From assembly GCA_900546265.1 (NCBI GenBank), contig URCA01000007.1, positions 62,001 through 126,000 on the forward strand: DNA of 64,000 bases, read 5' to 3'. This DNA comes from an uncultured Oscillospiraceae bacterium (lineage in GTDB: Bacteria > Bacillota > Clostridia > Oscillospirales > Acutalibacteraceae). The position numbers were made by a program, and so were the translations under genes. Below are positions 7,718-15,773 of this stretch, one piece after another (position 1 is the stretch's first letter; each line of letters opens with the position of its first letter). Under the pieces are notes generated by a model, which was not told the origin of the DNA, did no database searches, and was given only the letters and a program-made list of their open reading frames with translations.

Positions 7718-9004
7718 CTAGTTCTTTTCGTCCGGATACATGGCCGCGTGGAGGGCGGCGATATCCACCTTTCCCTGCTCGTAGGCTTCTTGCAGGGTGA
7801 GCACCTCGTCGCGGGTCACCACGTATATGGCCAGGCTATACGGCGCCATCTGCCCGCCGGTGAAGGTATAGCCGCCGATGTCCTCGCTGTACGGTTTGCC
7901 GTCGAGCTGTGCGTCCCAATGGGCCCCCATATGCTGGCGGAACACGGTGTAGGATATCCCGTCATACAGCACTGGAACGGTTTCGGTGAACGCCGCCCGT
8001 TCGTACATGCCTTTGGGCCAGGCACCTATTTTCTCCAGGTGATCGAACAGGCGGCCCGCCATTTCGCCGCGCGCGCCGGGCGTCGAGGGATTGGTCACGG
8101 AGGCGGGGGGCTTGCCGGTGGTCTTCACTTGTGGGCCCGGATTGGTGGTCTGAACCGTGCAGGCTTCGATGCGCAGGGCGTTGACCTGCGGCGGATAGGT
8201 TTCCATAACCGTGCCGTCGAAGTAGATGATGACGCGATCGCCCGGCTGGAAGGCGGGGCTGCCGTTGGGTACGGAGACAAATGCCTCATTCCCCGAATCC
8301 GGGAAGCCGGCCCCCGGCTTGACCATGTAGGCGCCGTTCAGACTTTCGAGAATCGTCGCGTAGAAAAAGGGCGTCTGCGTGGCCGCTGTGGTGGTCGTCA
8401 GCAGCGTGGCGGGGCCGGCCCCCTGGCGCTCTTTGGGAAGCATCCGCCAGACGTCCGCCGCCTGCACGCTGCCGGCCGCCGCCGCGTCTTCCAGGGTGGA
8501 CACCCGGTCGCTCCACACGATATACACCCCCAAGGGCGAAGGACTGTATATCGCGGGGCTGAGGAATGTATAGCCATCCAGCAGGATGGAGTGAACCGCG
8601 TCGTCCCCGGGGCCGGCGTACGTAACCACCGCGTAGTCGCCGCAGGTGCCCAGCAGGCCGAACGCGTCGGCCGACCAGGGCTCCCCGCCGTTTTCCGCCC
8701 AGTAGGCGGCGAAGGCCGCCCGGATCCGGGAATCTTCCATACCGGTGGAGGACTCCGCCTCCCCCGGCCCTATTCCGGGCTCCTTCGGCAGACTGCCCGC
8801 CACATAGGGGATGGTAAAGGCCGCCAGCGCGATGAGCACCGCCGCGCAGGCGGCTCCCGCGGCGATCCACGCCCTGACGGGCTTCTGATCTTCTGGAAGG
8901 AATCGTTCGCAGGAGGTGTAGCGGCCCACGATGTCCGGCTTTTCGGGCAGCGTCAACCGGACGTCGCCGCGCAGGCGCTCCTTCCAGCCTTGTTTATCCG
9001 ACAT
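7718..9004 (-). CDS. membrane-anchored anti-sigma-like protein with duplicated extracellular domain
   Basis: A 428-aa protein beginning with a short polar cytoplasmic segment (about 45 residues), one membrane helix (around 47-70), and a large exterior part. Because it overlaps the end of the ECF sigma gene by 11 bases, it is best read as that factor's membrane-bound regulator; no zinc HxxxCxxC anti-sigma motif is visible. The exterior contains two related segments, GYTF..YSPSPLGVYIVW..STLEDA and GYTF..MAPYSLAIYVV..LTLQEA, each ending in a predicted helix. Between them is an OB-fold-like stretch (GDRVIIYFDG) reminiscent of DUF3221. ATG 9004 follows GGGAAACAC; the longer frame would start inside the sigma gene. 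Confidence 0.7.
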   Translation of the reverse strand: MSDKQGWKERLRGDVRLTLPEKPDIVGRYTSCERFLPEDQKPVRAWIAAGAACAAVLIALAAFTIPYVAGSLPKEPGIGPGEAESSTGMEDSRIRAAFAAYWAENGGEPWSADAFGLLGTCGDYAVVTYAGPGDDAVHSILLDGYTFLSPAIYSPSPLGVYIVWSDRVSTLEDAAAAGSVQAADVWRMLPKERQGAGPATLLTTTTAATQTPFFYATILESLNGAYMVKPGAGFPDSGNEAFVSVPNGSPAFQPGDRVIIYFDGTVMETYPPQVNALRIEACTVQTTNPGPQVKTTGKPPASVTNPSTPGARGEMAGRLFDHLEKIGAWPKGMYERAAFTETVPVLYDGISYTVFRQHMGAHWDAQLDGKPYSEDIGGYTFTGGQMAPYSLAIYVVTRDEVLTLQEAYEQGKVDIAALHAAMYPDEKN

Positions 9005-9554
9005 GTGTTTCCCTTCTTTCGCCTTTATCCAATTGCTCGTAATACCGTTTGAGTTTTTTCTTCCCCTCCGAATACCGCCAGAGGACGGTACCATAGGGAA
9101 TATCCAGATACCGGGCGATTTCGGTGAGCTTCAGGCCGGCGAACACGTGAAGAACCACCACGGGATATTCGCCGGCGGAGAGCACCCGCAGCGCTTCGCC
9201 GACGAGCATGGTCTCCAGGCAGCCGGTTTCCGTCCCGCCGGCCGCGGGCAGGGCGTCGGGCTCCTCCTCGTCCATCGTGTCGTAGTGGGCGCGCCGCAGC
9301 TGCCAGCGGGCCACATTGCGGGTGACGCCGAACAGCCACGCCCGCCCGTTGGTGCCCGGCCGGTACCGGCCCGCGCAGGTCTGCACTGTCAGGAACACTT
9401 CCTGCACCGTATCCTCCGCCAGCGCCGTATCCCCCGTCAGGGACGCCGCCAGTAGAAAAACCGGCTGATAATAGGCCCGATACAGCTCGGCCAGGGCGTT
9501 GGGATCGCCTGCCGCAACGGCCGCCAGGCCGGCCTCCAGTTCCGCTTTGGTCAT
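8994..9554 (-). CDS. ECF-type RNA polymerase sigma factor
   Basis: A 186-aa sigma-70 family factor of the extracytoplasmic function class. Region 2 is seen as LYRAYYQPVFLLAASLTGD followed by AEDTVQEVF, the classic ECF core-binding helix. A short linker with acidic residues (DEEEPD) follows. Region 4 is LTEIARYLDIPYGTV plus a basic recognition helix. There is no region 1 or 3, as expected. ATG 9554 has GGGAGGAG 9 bases upstream; the open frame extends 54 codons further but without family similarity. Co-expression with the overlapping membrane protein suggests control by a cell-envelope signal. Confidence 0.88.
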   Translation of the reverse strand: MTKAELEAGLAAVAAGDPNALAELYRAYYQPVFLLAASLTGDTALAEDTVQEVFLTVQTCAGRYRPGTNGRAWLFGVTRNVARWQLRRAHYDTMDEEEPDALPAAGGTETGCLETMLVGEALRVLSAGEYPVVVLHVFAGLKLTEIARYLDIPYGTVLWRYSEGKKKLKRYYEQLDKGERRETHVG

Positions 9555-9600
9555 CAGCACCGCTCCTCCCGCCCATCTGGGCCAACCTCTGCAGAGTCGA

Positions 9601-9620
9601 GGGGATCGGAGCCGATCCCC
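9601..9620. repeat. 20-bp inverted repeat in the sigma-factor leader
   Basis: GGGGATCGGAGCCGATCCCC is a 9-bp perfect inverted repeat around a 2-base centre. It lies about 47 bp before the sigma ATG, just downstream of a possible minus-strand extended -10 (TGGTATCAT). It could be an operator or an mRNA hairpin. Confidence 0.55.
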
Positions 9621-9679
9621 TTCATCTATATATGATACCAGAAAGCCGAATCCTTGGGTGTTTACGGGAACAAAATAAA

Positions 9680-9707
9680 AAACGCCTGCGAAAATTTCCG
9701 CAGACGT
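9680..9707 (-). terminator. minus-strand intrinsic terminator upstream of the sigma gene
   Basis: Read on the minus strand, AACGTCTGCG pairs with CGCAGGCGTT (one mismatch) across GAAATTTT and runs into TTTTTTATTTT. No minus-strand gene lies upstream, so it may insulate the sigma operon or be left over from a lost gene. Confidence 0.6.
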
Positions 9708-9710
9708 TGC

Positions 9711-9738
9711 TTGCAAAGGGTGCCGGATCCTTTATAAT
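9711..9738 (+). promoter_or_regulatory. sigma-A-type promoter of the zinc-ribbon membrane protein gene
   Basis: TTGCAA (9711-9716), 16-bp spacer, TATAAT (9733-9738); the GGGAGGGG ribosome site follows directly. Confidence 0.75.
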
Positions 9739-9758
9739 AAATACAGGGAGGGGATAGG

Positions 9759-11357
9759 ATGCCGGATTGTGAACAGAAACATTGTCCGTACTGCGGTCAC
9801 TCCCTGCCTACCGGGACGTCCTTCTGCCTGCACTGCTGCAAAAGGCTCGTCCAAACCCGCCGGCCGTTGAATCGAAAGCCGTTTCCAGGGGCGCTGCCCC
9901 TCTCCGCCGGGGCGCTGCTTCTGGCGGGCTGTGTGCTGACGGTCCTGCTTGTTCGGGAATCGCCGTCCGGCCTCCCCGTCGGGGCCGCCTCACAGCCACC
10001 CTCTGCCAGCCAGGCACCGTCCGAAAACAGCGCGTCAGGCGGCTTGACCCCGCCGGCGGAGCCGCCATCCCAGCTGTCGTTTTCGGGCTCCGAAGCGTCT
10101 GTTTCGCCCAGTCCCCCTCATTCCGTATCTGGCTCCGCGCCCGCTTCCTCGTCATCGACGGGCTCCTCCGCCGTGATAAACCGGACAGGCTATTACGGCG
10201 AAGTCGTCACCAACGCGTACCGGCTGGAACAGGCAATTAAATCCTTGATCCGCCAGGAAGACAGTGGACTCTACGTGCCGTCCGCTATGTACCGGCCGGA
10301 CATTATGGCCACCGATCCCCTGTATACCAAGTTTATGGCCTCCTATGAAACCGATTTGCGGGTTCTGAAGGTAAACACCTCCCGGCCGGCGGATTTTACC
10401 GCCTTGTATGGGAATCACTGGTATACCTATGAAATCCGCTGGAAGGAAAAACCGCTGCTGAGCGTTGTGCTGGAGAACACAAGCGGCTTTGTCCAATTGG
10501 ACAGCGACGGTTCTTATACCGACCGGGCTTTAGAGCCGCTGCTGATGTTCTATGCCTATCGGGTGATTACTCAGAGCAATCCGACGCATAGCAGCAGCTT
10601 CGACATCTATACAGCCATGCTGAAAACCCGCCCGATCATTTGGAACGATCACGCCCAGGACTACCTCTGGGCGGAGGACTCCGCCGCCTTCGTGGGCAGC
10701 GCGCCCTATTGCCTGGAAATAACACAAGAGGGTTATTTCCACCAGTACGAATTGTATCTAGACGGTGAAAAAACCAGCGACGTCCGGCACCGTCTGTATT
10801 TTTGCCCTGCCGATCGATACAAGGGCGGCGCGGCAAAGCTCTCCTCCAGCGCACCGGAAAAGACGTGGACCCATCTGACCGCCGAGGCCGGGCTGCGTCA
10901 GGCACTGGCCGCATGCCCGTGTGAGATTCTAAAGCGCGAAGAGCTGAAAAACGGCCGGTATCGGTATACGCTGACGCACCGCACGGAAAAGAACCCGTTT
11001 ACCATGGAGTTCTCCGTGTATGGGGATTACGTGCGCTTTACCATCGAGCAGCGCATCCTCTATCGGCTGGAGGCGGTCGGTTCGCCCGGCTGGGCCGCCG
11101 CCCGCGCCCGTATGGATACCATGCGCAGTGTCGCGGCGGAAATCGCCGCTCGGATAACGCCGGACTATACGGAAAACATAGCGGCCTATTTACGCGCGGA
11201 TTCCAGCGGCCGCCAAAAGCTGACAAGAGGCATGCTGGTGCAGACGCAGCAGTACCCGCCCGTGGACAGCGCTAAGGACCTTAGCTGGAATCCGGACGAT
11301 ATGGACAAGGACGGGTATGTCACCTCCCGCCATATCATTGAGCTGTATCTTTACTAG
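9759..11357 (+). CDS. zinc-ribbon, single-pass membrane protein with large extracellular domain
   Basis: A 532-aa protein of unknown function. It starts with a zinc ribbon (CPYCGHSLPTG then CLHCC), followed by a membrane helix around residues 46-66. A long low-complexity Ser/Pro/Ala linker (about 70-140) follows, then a globular exterior region of about 380 residues. The last residues hold an acidic DxDKDGYV loop like an EF-hand or dockerin calcium site, although the twelfth position is not Glu or Asp. This inside-ribbon/outside-sensor layout is common among clostridial proteins next to kinases and sigma factors, and the divergent sigma operon and the nearby kinase fit an envelope-sensing role. 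No enzyme motif is visible. Confidence 0.7.
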   Translation: MPDCEQKHCPYCGHSLPTGTSFCLHCCKRLVQTRRPLNRKPFPGALPLSAGALLLAGCVLTVLLVRESPSGLPVGAASQPPSASQAPSENSASGGLTPPAEPPSQLSFSGSEASVSPSPPHSVSGSAPASSSSTGSSAVINRTGYYGEVVTNAYRLEQAIKSLIRQEDSGLYVPSAMYRPDIMATDPLYTKFMASYETDLRVLKVNTSRPADFTALYGNHWYTYEIRWKEKPLLSVVLENTSGFVQLDSDGSYTDRALEPLLMFYAYRVITQSNPTHSSSFDIYTAMLKTRPIIWNDHAQDYLWAEDSAAFVGSAPYCLEITQEGYFHQYELYLDGEKTSDVRHRLYFCPADRYKGGAAKLSSSAPEKTWTHLTAEAGLRQALAACPCEILKREELKNGRYRYTLTHRTEKNPFTMEFSVYGDYVRFTIEQRILYRLEAVGSPGWAAARARMDTMRSVAAEIAARITPDYTENIAAYLRADSSGRQKLTRGMLVQTQQYPPVDSAKDLSWNPDDMDKDGYVTSRHIIELYLY

Positions 11358-11360
11358 GCC

Positions 11361-11400
11361 CTGCTTGGAAAATAGACAGTATTCTGGATTTTCCAAACAG
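11361..11400. repeat. inverted repeat between convergent genes (possible bidirectional terminator)
   Basis: CTGCTTGGAAAAT and ATTTTCCAAACAG form a 13-bp inverted repeat with one mismatch and a 14-base loop. It lies exactly between the zinc-ribbon gene and the convergent XRE gene. There is no T-run, so termination is uncertain. Confidence 0.5.
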
Positions 11401-11403
11401 AGC

Positions 11404-11832
11404 CTAATCCAGCGGCTTCTCCCCCACATCGTCCAGGGCCTGATTGCAAAGCAGCACACTCTGGTGCGTGTGCAGGGCTCGAATCAGTACGGCGTCCCGC
11501 CGGATTTTCGGGTACAGCACCGGATATTGGCAGAATTTTAAGCAGCGCTGGCATTCCTCCAGAGTCAACTGCATGGCCAGCGCCAGGCGCAGGATCTTAT
11601 CCCGGGCAGGGAATTTCTGCCCCGCGAAAATCGCGTAGGCATAGCTGGTGTGAATATCCGCGGCTTTGATGACATCCGCCCGTTTCTTCCCGCGGCTTTC
11701 CACCAGCTCCGTCAGATATTGTCCCACGTTTTGATGGACAAAGCCGTCCCGGTTTTCCTCCAGATAGCTTTCCATATGCAGATCCGCCTGCTGCAGCTCC
11801 AGCAGCATATCGTCTGTGGCCCGTTCCAGCAT
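11404..11832 (-). CDS. XRE-family helix-turn-helix regulator
   Basis: A 142-aa DNA-binding protein. The middle (about residues 40-100) matches an XRE helix-turn-helix: RGKKRADVIKAADIHTSYAY, a recognition-type helix, then ALAMQLTLEECQRCL, which is typical of XRE proteins with a following helical tail. The C-terminus is a helical segment (RDAVLIRALHTHQS). ATG 11832 is chosen because CAGGAGGGAG precedes it; the longer frame reads back into the divergent kinase gene. Such XRE/kinase pairs recur in clostridial genomes, and the close divergent layout suggests that the regulator controls or is controlled by the kinase. Confidence 0.75.
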   Translation of the reverse strand: MLERATDDMLLELQQADLHMESYLEENRDGFVHQNVGQYLTELVESRGKKRADVIKAADIHTSYAYAIFAGQKFPARDKILRLALAMQLTLEECQRCLKFCQYPVLYPKIRRDAVLIRALHTHQSVLLCNQALDDVGEKPLD

Positions 11833-11863
11833 GTGGCTCCCTCCTGCGGCAATACTGTATAAA

Positions 11864-11892
11864 ATTATAGCGAGACGGTGACGAGAATGCAA
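11864..11892 (-). promoter_or_regulatory. promoter of the XRE gene, overlapping the kinase start codon
   Basis: On the minus strand TTGCAT (plus-strand 11887-11892), a 17-bp spacer and TATAAT (11864-11869). The -35 hexamer covers the ATG of the divergent kinase gene, so polymerase occupancy for one gene must affect the other. Confidence 0.72.
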
Positions 11893-12615
11893 CCATGGCT
11901 CGATTGGTTCCAAGCCGAATATGAGGACGTGCGGATACTCAAGCAGACCGCCGCCTCCCGCATCGGCCTTTGCCGTCACAGAAAAACGGGCATGGAGCTG
12001 GTGCGGCTGGAGCTAGAGAATACCAACGAGGAGGTTTATCGGCGGCTCCTGCCATTGGAGCACCCCTGCCTGCCGCGGATTTATGAGGTGCGGGCGGACG
12101 GAGACCGGCTGACCGTTCTGGAGGAATTCGTGGACGGCGTCACTCTGGCCCAACGGATGAAGCAAGGCGCTGTATCCGGGAAAGAAGCGCGCCGCTATAT
12201 GCTGGGGCTCTGCGACGCACTGGAAATCCTGCATGGCGCCTGCATCGTTTATCGGGATGTGAAGCCGTCCAACATCCTGATAACCAACGACGGATCGATT
12301 AAATTGATTGATTTTCATATATCCCGTATACGCAGCGGCTTTCAGGAACGGGACACGCAGATAGCTGGTACGGTGGGGTACGCCCCGCCGGAGCAGTTTG
12401 GGCTGACGGCGACTGAGCCGCGGGCGGACATCTACGCGTTGGGCGTTCTGTTCAATCAGATGCTGAGCGGGGAGCATCCATCCGTTCGGATGTGCCGGGG
12501 ATACCCCGCTCATATTGTCCGAAAGTGTACGCGCACGGATGTGGAATCCCGGTATTCCTCTGTCGTAGCCCTGAAGAGGGCGCTGCTGCTCTGGCCCGCC
12601 TTCCTTCCCAAATAA
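11887..12615 (+). CDS. serine/threonine protein kinase-like protein
   Basis: Compact eukaryotic-like kinase domain without membrane helix (242 aa from ATG 11887; GTG 11878 is the alternative, and neither has a clear ribosome site). The catalytic loop YRDVKPSN keeps the key Asp and Asn, the activation segment keeps APPEQ, and DIYALGVL matches subdomain IX. Two positions deviate: the metal-binding DFG reads DFH, and the expected beta3 lysine segment reads ELVRLEL, with Arg where Lys is usual. The glycine-rich loop is also weak. It may be an atypical kinase or a pseudokinase. It is divergent from an XRE regulator and followed by a cysteine-rich microprotein. Confidence 0.82.
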   Translation: MQPWLDWFQAEYEDVRILKQTAASRIGLCRHRKTGMELVRLELENTNEEVYRRLLPLEHPCLPRIYEVRADGDRLTVLEEFVDGVTLAQRMKQGAVSGKEARRYMLGLCDALEILHGACIVYRDVKPSNILITNDGSIKLIDFHISRIRSGFQERDTQIAGTVGYAPPEQFGLTATEPRADIYALGVLFNQMLSGEHPSVRMCRGYPAHIVRKCTRTDVESRYSSVVALKRALLLWPAFLPK

Positions 12616-12683
12616 AAATCAGTGACCGACTTTCCACCGGCGCATAGAATGGAATGAGCTCGGAAGAAAGGAGGTCACCGATT

Positions 12684-12818
12684 ATGTGCCTGAAGAACCT
12701 GTTTTGCGGCCTGGACTGCACGTGGATCCTCTTCATCATCATCCTGATTCTGCTCTGCGGCGACGACGATTGCGGATGTGGATGTGGTGAGACGCACGGC
12801 TGTGGCTGCGGCTGCTGA
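12684..12818 (+). CDS. 44-residue cysteine-rich single-pass membrane microprotein
   Basis: Too short for routine gene callers, but well formed: AAAGGAGGTCACC (near-perfect Shine-Dalgarno) lies 8 bases before the ATG, and a strong terminator follows the TGA. The product begins MCLKNLFCGLDC, continues with a hydrophobic helix (WILFIIILILLC) and ends in an acidic and Cys-Gly-rich tail (GDDDCGCGCG...GCGCGC), with eleven cysteines in all. It resembles the small Gly/Cys-rich membrane peptides seen in Firmicutes spore or envelope contexts, but I cannot name a family. It lies about 70 bp after the kinase gene and may be co-transcribed. Confidence 0.72.
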   Translation: MCLKNLFCGLDCTWILFIIILILLCGDDDCGCGCGETHGCGCGC

Positions 12819-12836
12819 TTCTTTTCCTCCTCCATA

Positions 12837-12885
12837 ACGGGGAACAGGGGCGCGGTAAATACCGCGCCCCTGTTCCCCGTTTTTA
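12837..12885 (+). terminator. very strong intrinsic terminator
   Basis: A 20-bp stem, ACGGGGAACAGGGGCGCGGT with its complement, around a tiny AT loop, followed by TTTTT. It separates the microprotein from the convergent MATE gene, whose stop codon lies in the T-run. Confidence 0.93.
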
Positions 12886-14208
12886 AATCAGCTGTTTGTT
12901 CATCCACTTGCCTCGGAAGAACCGGATGGCGAAACACAGGATGCGGAACGCCCAGTCGATGGTCATGGCGATCCAGACTCCCAGCACCCCCATCTGGAGC
13001 CCCTTGGCCAGCAGGTAGCTGAACCCGATGCGGAACACCCACATGGAGACGATGGACACCGTCATGGTAAAGCGGACGTCCCCCGCGGCCCGCAGCCCGT
13101 TGGGCAGCACGAAGGAGGCGGGCCACAGCAGGATGGTGCACGCGATGCAGTACAGCATCAGCTCCCGGGCCAGCGCCGCCGTGGCGGGGGAGGGGTTGTA
13201 GATGCCGATGACCACCGGCAGCAGGGCGAGCATCACCAGATTGAGCGCTCCCATGGCCAGATAGGCGAGGCCGGTGAGCTTCAGCGTATATCGTTTGGCC
13301 TCCTCCTGCCGCCGGGCGCCGATGCACTGGCCTACCACCGTCACCATGGCGAGGCCGATGGCGGTACCGGGGATTTGGGGGAAGGCGGACAAGCTCATGC
13401 CGATGGCATTGGCGGTGGTGGCCGTCAGGCCGAAGGTGGCCACCAGCCCCTGGGTCATCAGCCGGCCGATCTGGAACATACCGTTCTCCAGGCCGGTGGG
13501 CACCCCGAATTTCAGGATATTCTTGATCATCTCGGGCTGGAAATCCAGCTTAAACACGGCCTCCAGCTGGATGACATGGGGCTTGAAGCGCAGCAGGCAG
13601 GTGATGAGCACCGCCCCCACCATGCGGGCGAACAGGGAGGCGATGGCCGCCCCCGCCACCCCCATATGAAAGCCGAAAATCAGCAGGGCGTTGCCGGCGA
13701 TGTTGATGGCGTTCATCAGGGTGGAGGTGAGCATGGAGACCTTGGAATTGCCCATGGAGCGGTAAAGCGCCGCCCCGGCGTTATAGACGGCCAGGAAGGG
13801 ATAGGACAGGGCCGACCAGAAAAAATACACCCGGCAGTTATCCATCACCTCCGGCTCGATTTTCCCGAAAATCAGGTCGAGGATGGGGTTTCGTCCGATG
13901 AGGCAGACGGCCATAATAAACACCGACATAGCCGTGGTCACCAACAGCAGCTGCTTGGCGGCGACGTTGGCCCGCTTGTTGTCCTCCCGCCCCAGGTACT
14001 GGGAAGCCACGATCGCCCCGCCGGTGGCCAGGGCGGAAAAGATGTTGATGAGCAGGATGTTGATAGCGTCCACCAGGGACACGCTGGACATGGCCGCCTC
14101 CCCGGTGCTGGCCACCATGATGGTGTCGGCCATGCCAATGGTGACCGCCAGGAATTGCTCCACAATCAGGGGTAAAATCAATTTGCGCAGATCCTTCGCC
14201 GTAAACAT
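12883..14208 (-). CDS. MATE family efflux transporter
   Basis: Cation-coupled multidrug/toxin exporter of the MATE (NorM/DinF) superfamily: 441 aa and about 12 membrane helices, the usual size. The N-lobe begins LRKLILPLIVEQFLAVTIGM, and the paired lobes are visible from the repeated pattern (GMADTIMV in the first half, PGTAIGLAMVTVVGQ in the second). Such proteins export cationic drugs or metabolites; the substrate is unknown. The start is supported by AGAGGGCGG upstream on the minus strand. The gene is monocistronic and converges on the microprotein gene. Confidence 0.92.
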   Translation of the reverse strand: MFTAKDLRKLILPLIVEQFLAVTIGMADTIMVASTGEAAMSSVSLVDAINILLINIFSALATGGAIVASQYLGREDNKRANVAAKQLLLVTTAMSVFIMAVCLIGRNPILDLIFGKIEPEVMDNCRVYFFWSALSYPFLAVYNAGAALYRSMGNSKVSMLTSTLMNAINIAGNALLIFGFHMGVAGAAIASLFARMVGAVLITCLLRFKPHVIQLEAVFKLDFQPEMIKNILKFGVPTGLENGMFQIGRLMTQGLVATFGLTATTANAIGMSLSAFPQIPGTAIGLAMVTVVGQCIGARRQEEAKRYTLKLTGLAYLAMGALNLVMLALLPVVIGIYNPSPATAALARELMLYCIACTILLWPASFVLPNGLRAAGDVRFTMTVSIVSMWVFRIGFSYLLAKGLQMGVLGVWIAMTIDWAFRILCFAIRFFRGKWMNKQLI

Positions 14209-14388
14209 GCCGCCGCCCTCTTTCTCAAACCTTAATGATAGAGGAAGACCGCCGCGAATGCAAGCGCTAAAGCGACAAAAAATGCGAAAATACGCGAAAA
14301 AGTCGGCGCGCCGTATGGGCGGCGAGTGAAAAAGTGGGAAAAGTTAAGAAAAAACCGCGGGGTTTTTGCAAATCGGCGCCTCCCGCCG

Positions 14389-14418
14389 TTGCGATGGCCG
14401 GGAATCCTGTGGTATACT
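14389..14418 (+). promoter_or_regulatory. extended -10 promoter of the DUF951 gene
   Basis: TTGCGA (14389-14394), 18-bp spacer, TATACT (14413-14418) preceded by TGTGG. Confidence 0.65.
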
Positions 14419-14450
14419 ATTCCATACCATCAAACAAGGAGGGCTGCGCC

Positions 14451-14642
14451 GTGAACGTCCAAGTCGGGGACATTCTGGAAATGAAAAAAAACCACCCCTG
14501 CGGGGCCAATCGCTTCGCCGTACTGCGGGTGGGGATGGATTTCCGCATCAAATGCGAGGGCTGCGGCCATGAAATGCTGGTGCCCCGCCTGAAAATCGAG
14601 CGGCACATCAAACGCATCCACCGCCAGGACGACACCCTCTAG
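14451..14642 (+). CDS. DUF951 domain-containing protein
   Basis: A 63-aa protein of a small, widely conserved Firmicutes family of unknown function. It shows the family pattern VGDILEMKKNHPCG, CEGCG and an RxxxERHIKRI ending. The two glycine/cysteine clusters suggest a small zinc-binding fold, possibly nucleic-acid binding. GTG 14451 is the start: AAGGAGGG lies just before it, and the promoter lies in the longer frame. It precedes prfA by 51 bases, so it probably leads the prfA-tsaC-coaE operon. Confidence 0.88.
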   Translation: MNVQVGDILEMKKNHPCGANRFAVLRVGMDFRIKCEGCGHEMLVPRLKIERHIKRIHRQDDTL

Positions 14643-14693
14643 CCGGCCCTGTATACAAGCTGTAAATATAACCAGAATTATACGGAGGCCAAT

Positions 14694-15773
14694 ATGCTGG
14701 ATAAATTGAGCGAAGTGGAAAAACGATATGAAGAAATCGAGCACCGGCTGTACGATCCGTCGGTGGTCGCGGACGTGGAGCAGTACCGCCAGCTGATGAA
14801 GGAAAGCGCCGCACTGCAGCCCATCGTGGAGAAATACCGGGAATATACGGCGGCCAAGCGGTACGCCGAGGAGGCCCGCGGCCTGCTGGACGGGGGCGGG
14901 CTGGACAAAGAGATGCGGGAGCTGGCGGAGCAGGAGCTGGCGGAGAACCGGGAAAAGGCGGAGGCCTGCGCCGAGGAGCTGAAGCTCCTCCTCCTGCCCC
15001 GGGATCCCAACGACCAGCGTAACGTCATTGTGGAAATCCGGGCGGGCGCGGGCGGGGAGGAATCGGCCCTGTTCGCGAATTCACTGCAGCGGATGTACAC
15101 CATGTACGCCGAGCGGCGCGGCTTCGGCACCGAGGTGATGAACCGCAACGAAACCGAACTGGGCGGCTGCAAAGAGGTCAGCTTTATGGTGACCGGTGAC
15201 GGTGCATACAGCCGCTTCAAATTCGAAAGCGGCGTCCACCGGGTGCAGCGGGTGCCCGAAACCGAGGCGGGCGGCCGGATTCACACCTCCACCGCCACCG
15301 TGGCGGTGCTGCCCGAGGCCGAGGAGGTGGAGCTGGAAATCAACCCCGCGGATTTGCAAATCGACACCTACCGCTCCAGCGGGGCGGGCGGCCAGCACAT
15401 CAACAAAACCGAATCGGCCATCCGGATCACCCACCTGCCCACCGGCACGGTAGTGGAATGCCAGGACGAGCGCAGCCAGTTCAAGAACAAGGATAAGGCC
15501 ATGCGGGTGCTGCGGGCCCGGCTGTTCGAGCGCAAGCAGCAGGAGCTGGACGCCGCCATCGCGGCGGATCGCCGCTCCCAGGTAGGCACCGGGGATCGAA
15601 GCGAGCGGATCCGCACCTACAACTTCCCCCAAGGGCGGGTGACGGATCACCGCATCGGCCTGACCCTCTACCGCATCGACGCGATCATGGACGGCGATTT
15701 GGACGAAATCATTGACGCGCTCATAACCGCCGACCGGGCGGAAAAACTACAGGCGGCGGGTGAGGGACAATGA
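14694..15773 (+). CDS. prfA: peptide chain release factor 1
   Basis: Recognises UAA and UAG stop codons and triggers peptide release on the ribosome. At 359 aa it has the standard length. The universal GGQ motif is at 232-234 ([11 protein letters not shown]), and the stop-codon recognition loop reads [12 protein letters not shown], with PET where E. coli RF1 has PAT, the RF1-type tripeptide position. The N-terminal coiled-coil domain (residues 1-110) and C-terminal basic region are present. CGGAGG precedes the ATG. The gene overlaps tsaC by 4 bases (ATGA), indicating translational coupling. PrmC, often adjacent, is absent here. Confidence 0.96.
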   Translation: MLDKLSEVEKRYEEIEHRLYDPSVVADVEQYRQLMKESAALQPIVEKYREYTAAKRYAEEARGLLDGGGLDKEMRELAEQELAENREKAEACAEELKLLLLPRDPNDQRNVIVEIRAGAGGEESALFANSLQRMYTMYAERRGFGTEVMNRNETELGGCKEVSFMVTGDGAYSRFKFESGVHRVQRVPETEAGGRIHTSTATVAVLPEAEEVELEINPADLQIDTYRSSGAGGQHINKTESAIRITHLPTGTVVECQDERSQFKNKDKAMRVLRARLFERKQQELDAAIAADRRSQVGTGDRSERIRTYNFPQGRVTDHRIGLTLYRIDAIMDGDLDEIIDALITADRAEKLQAAGEGQ

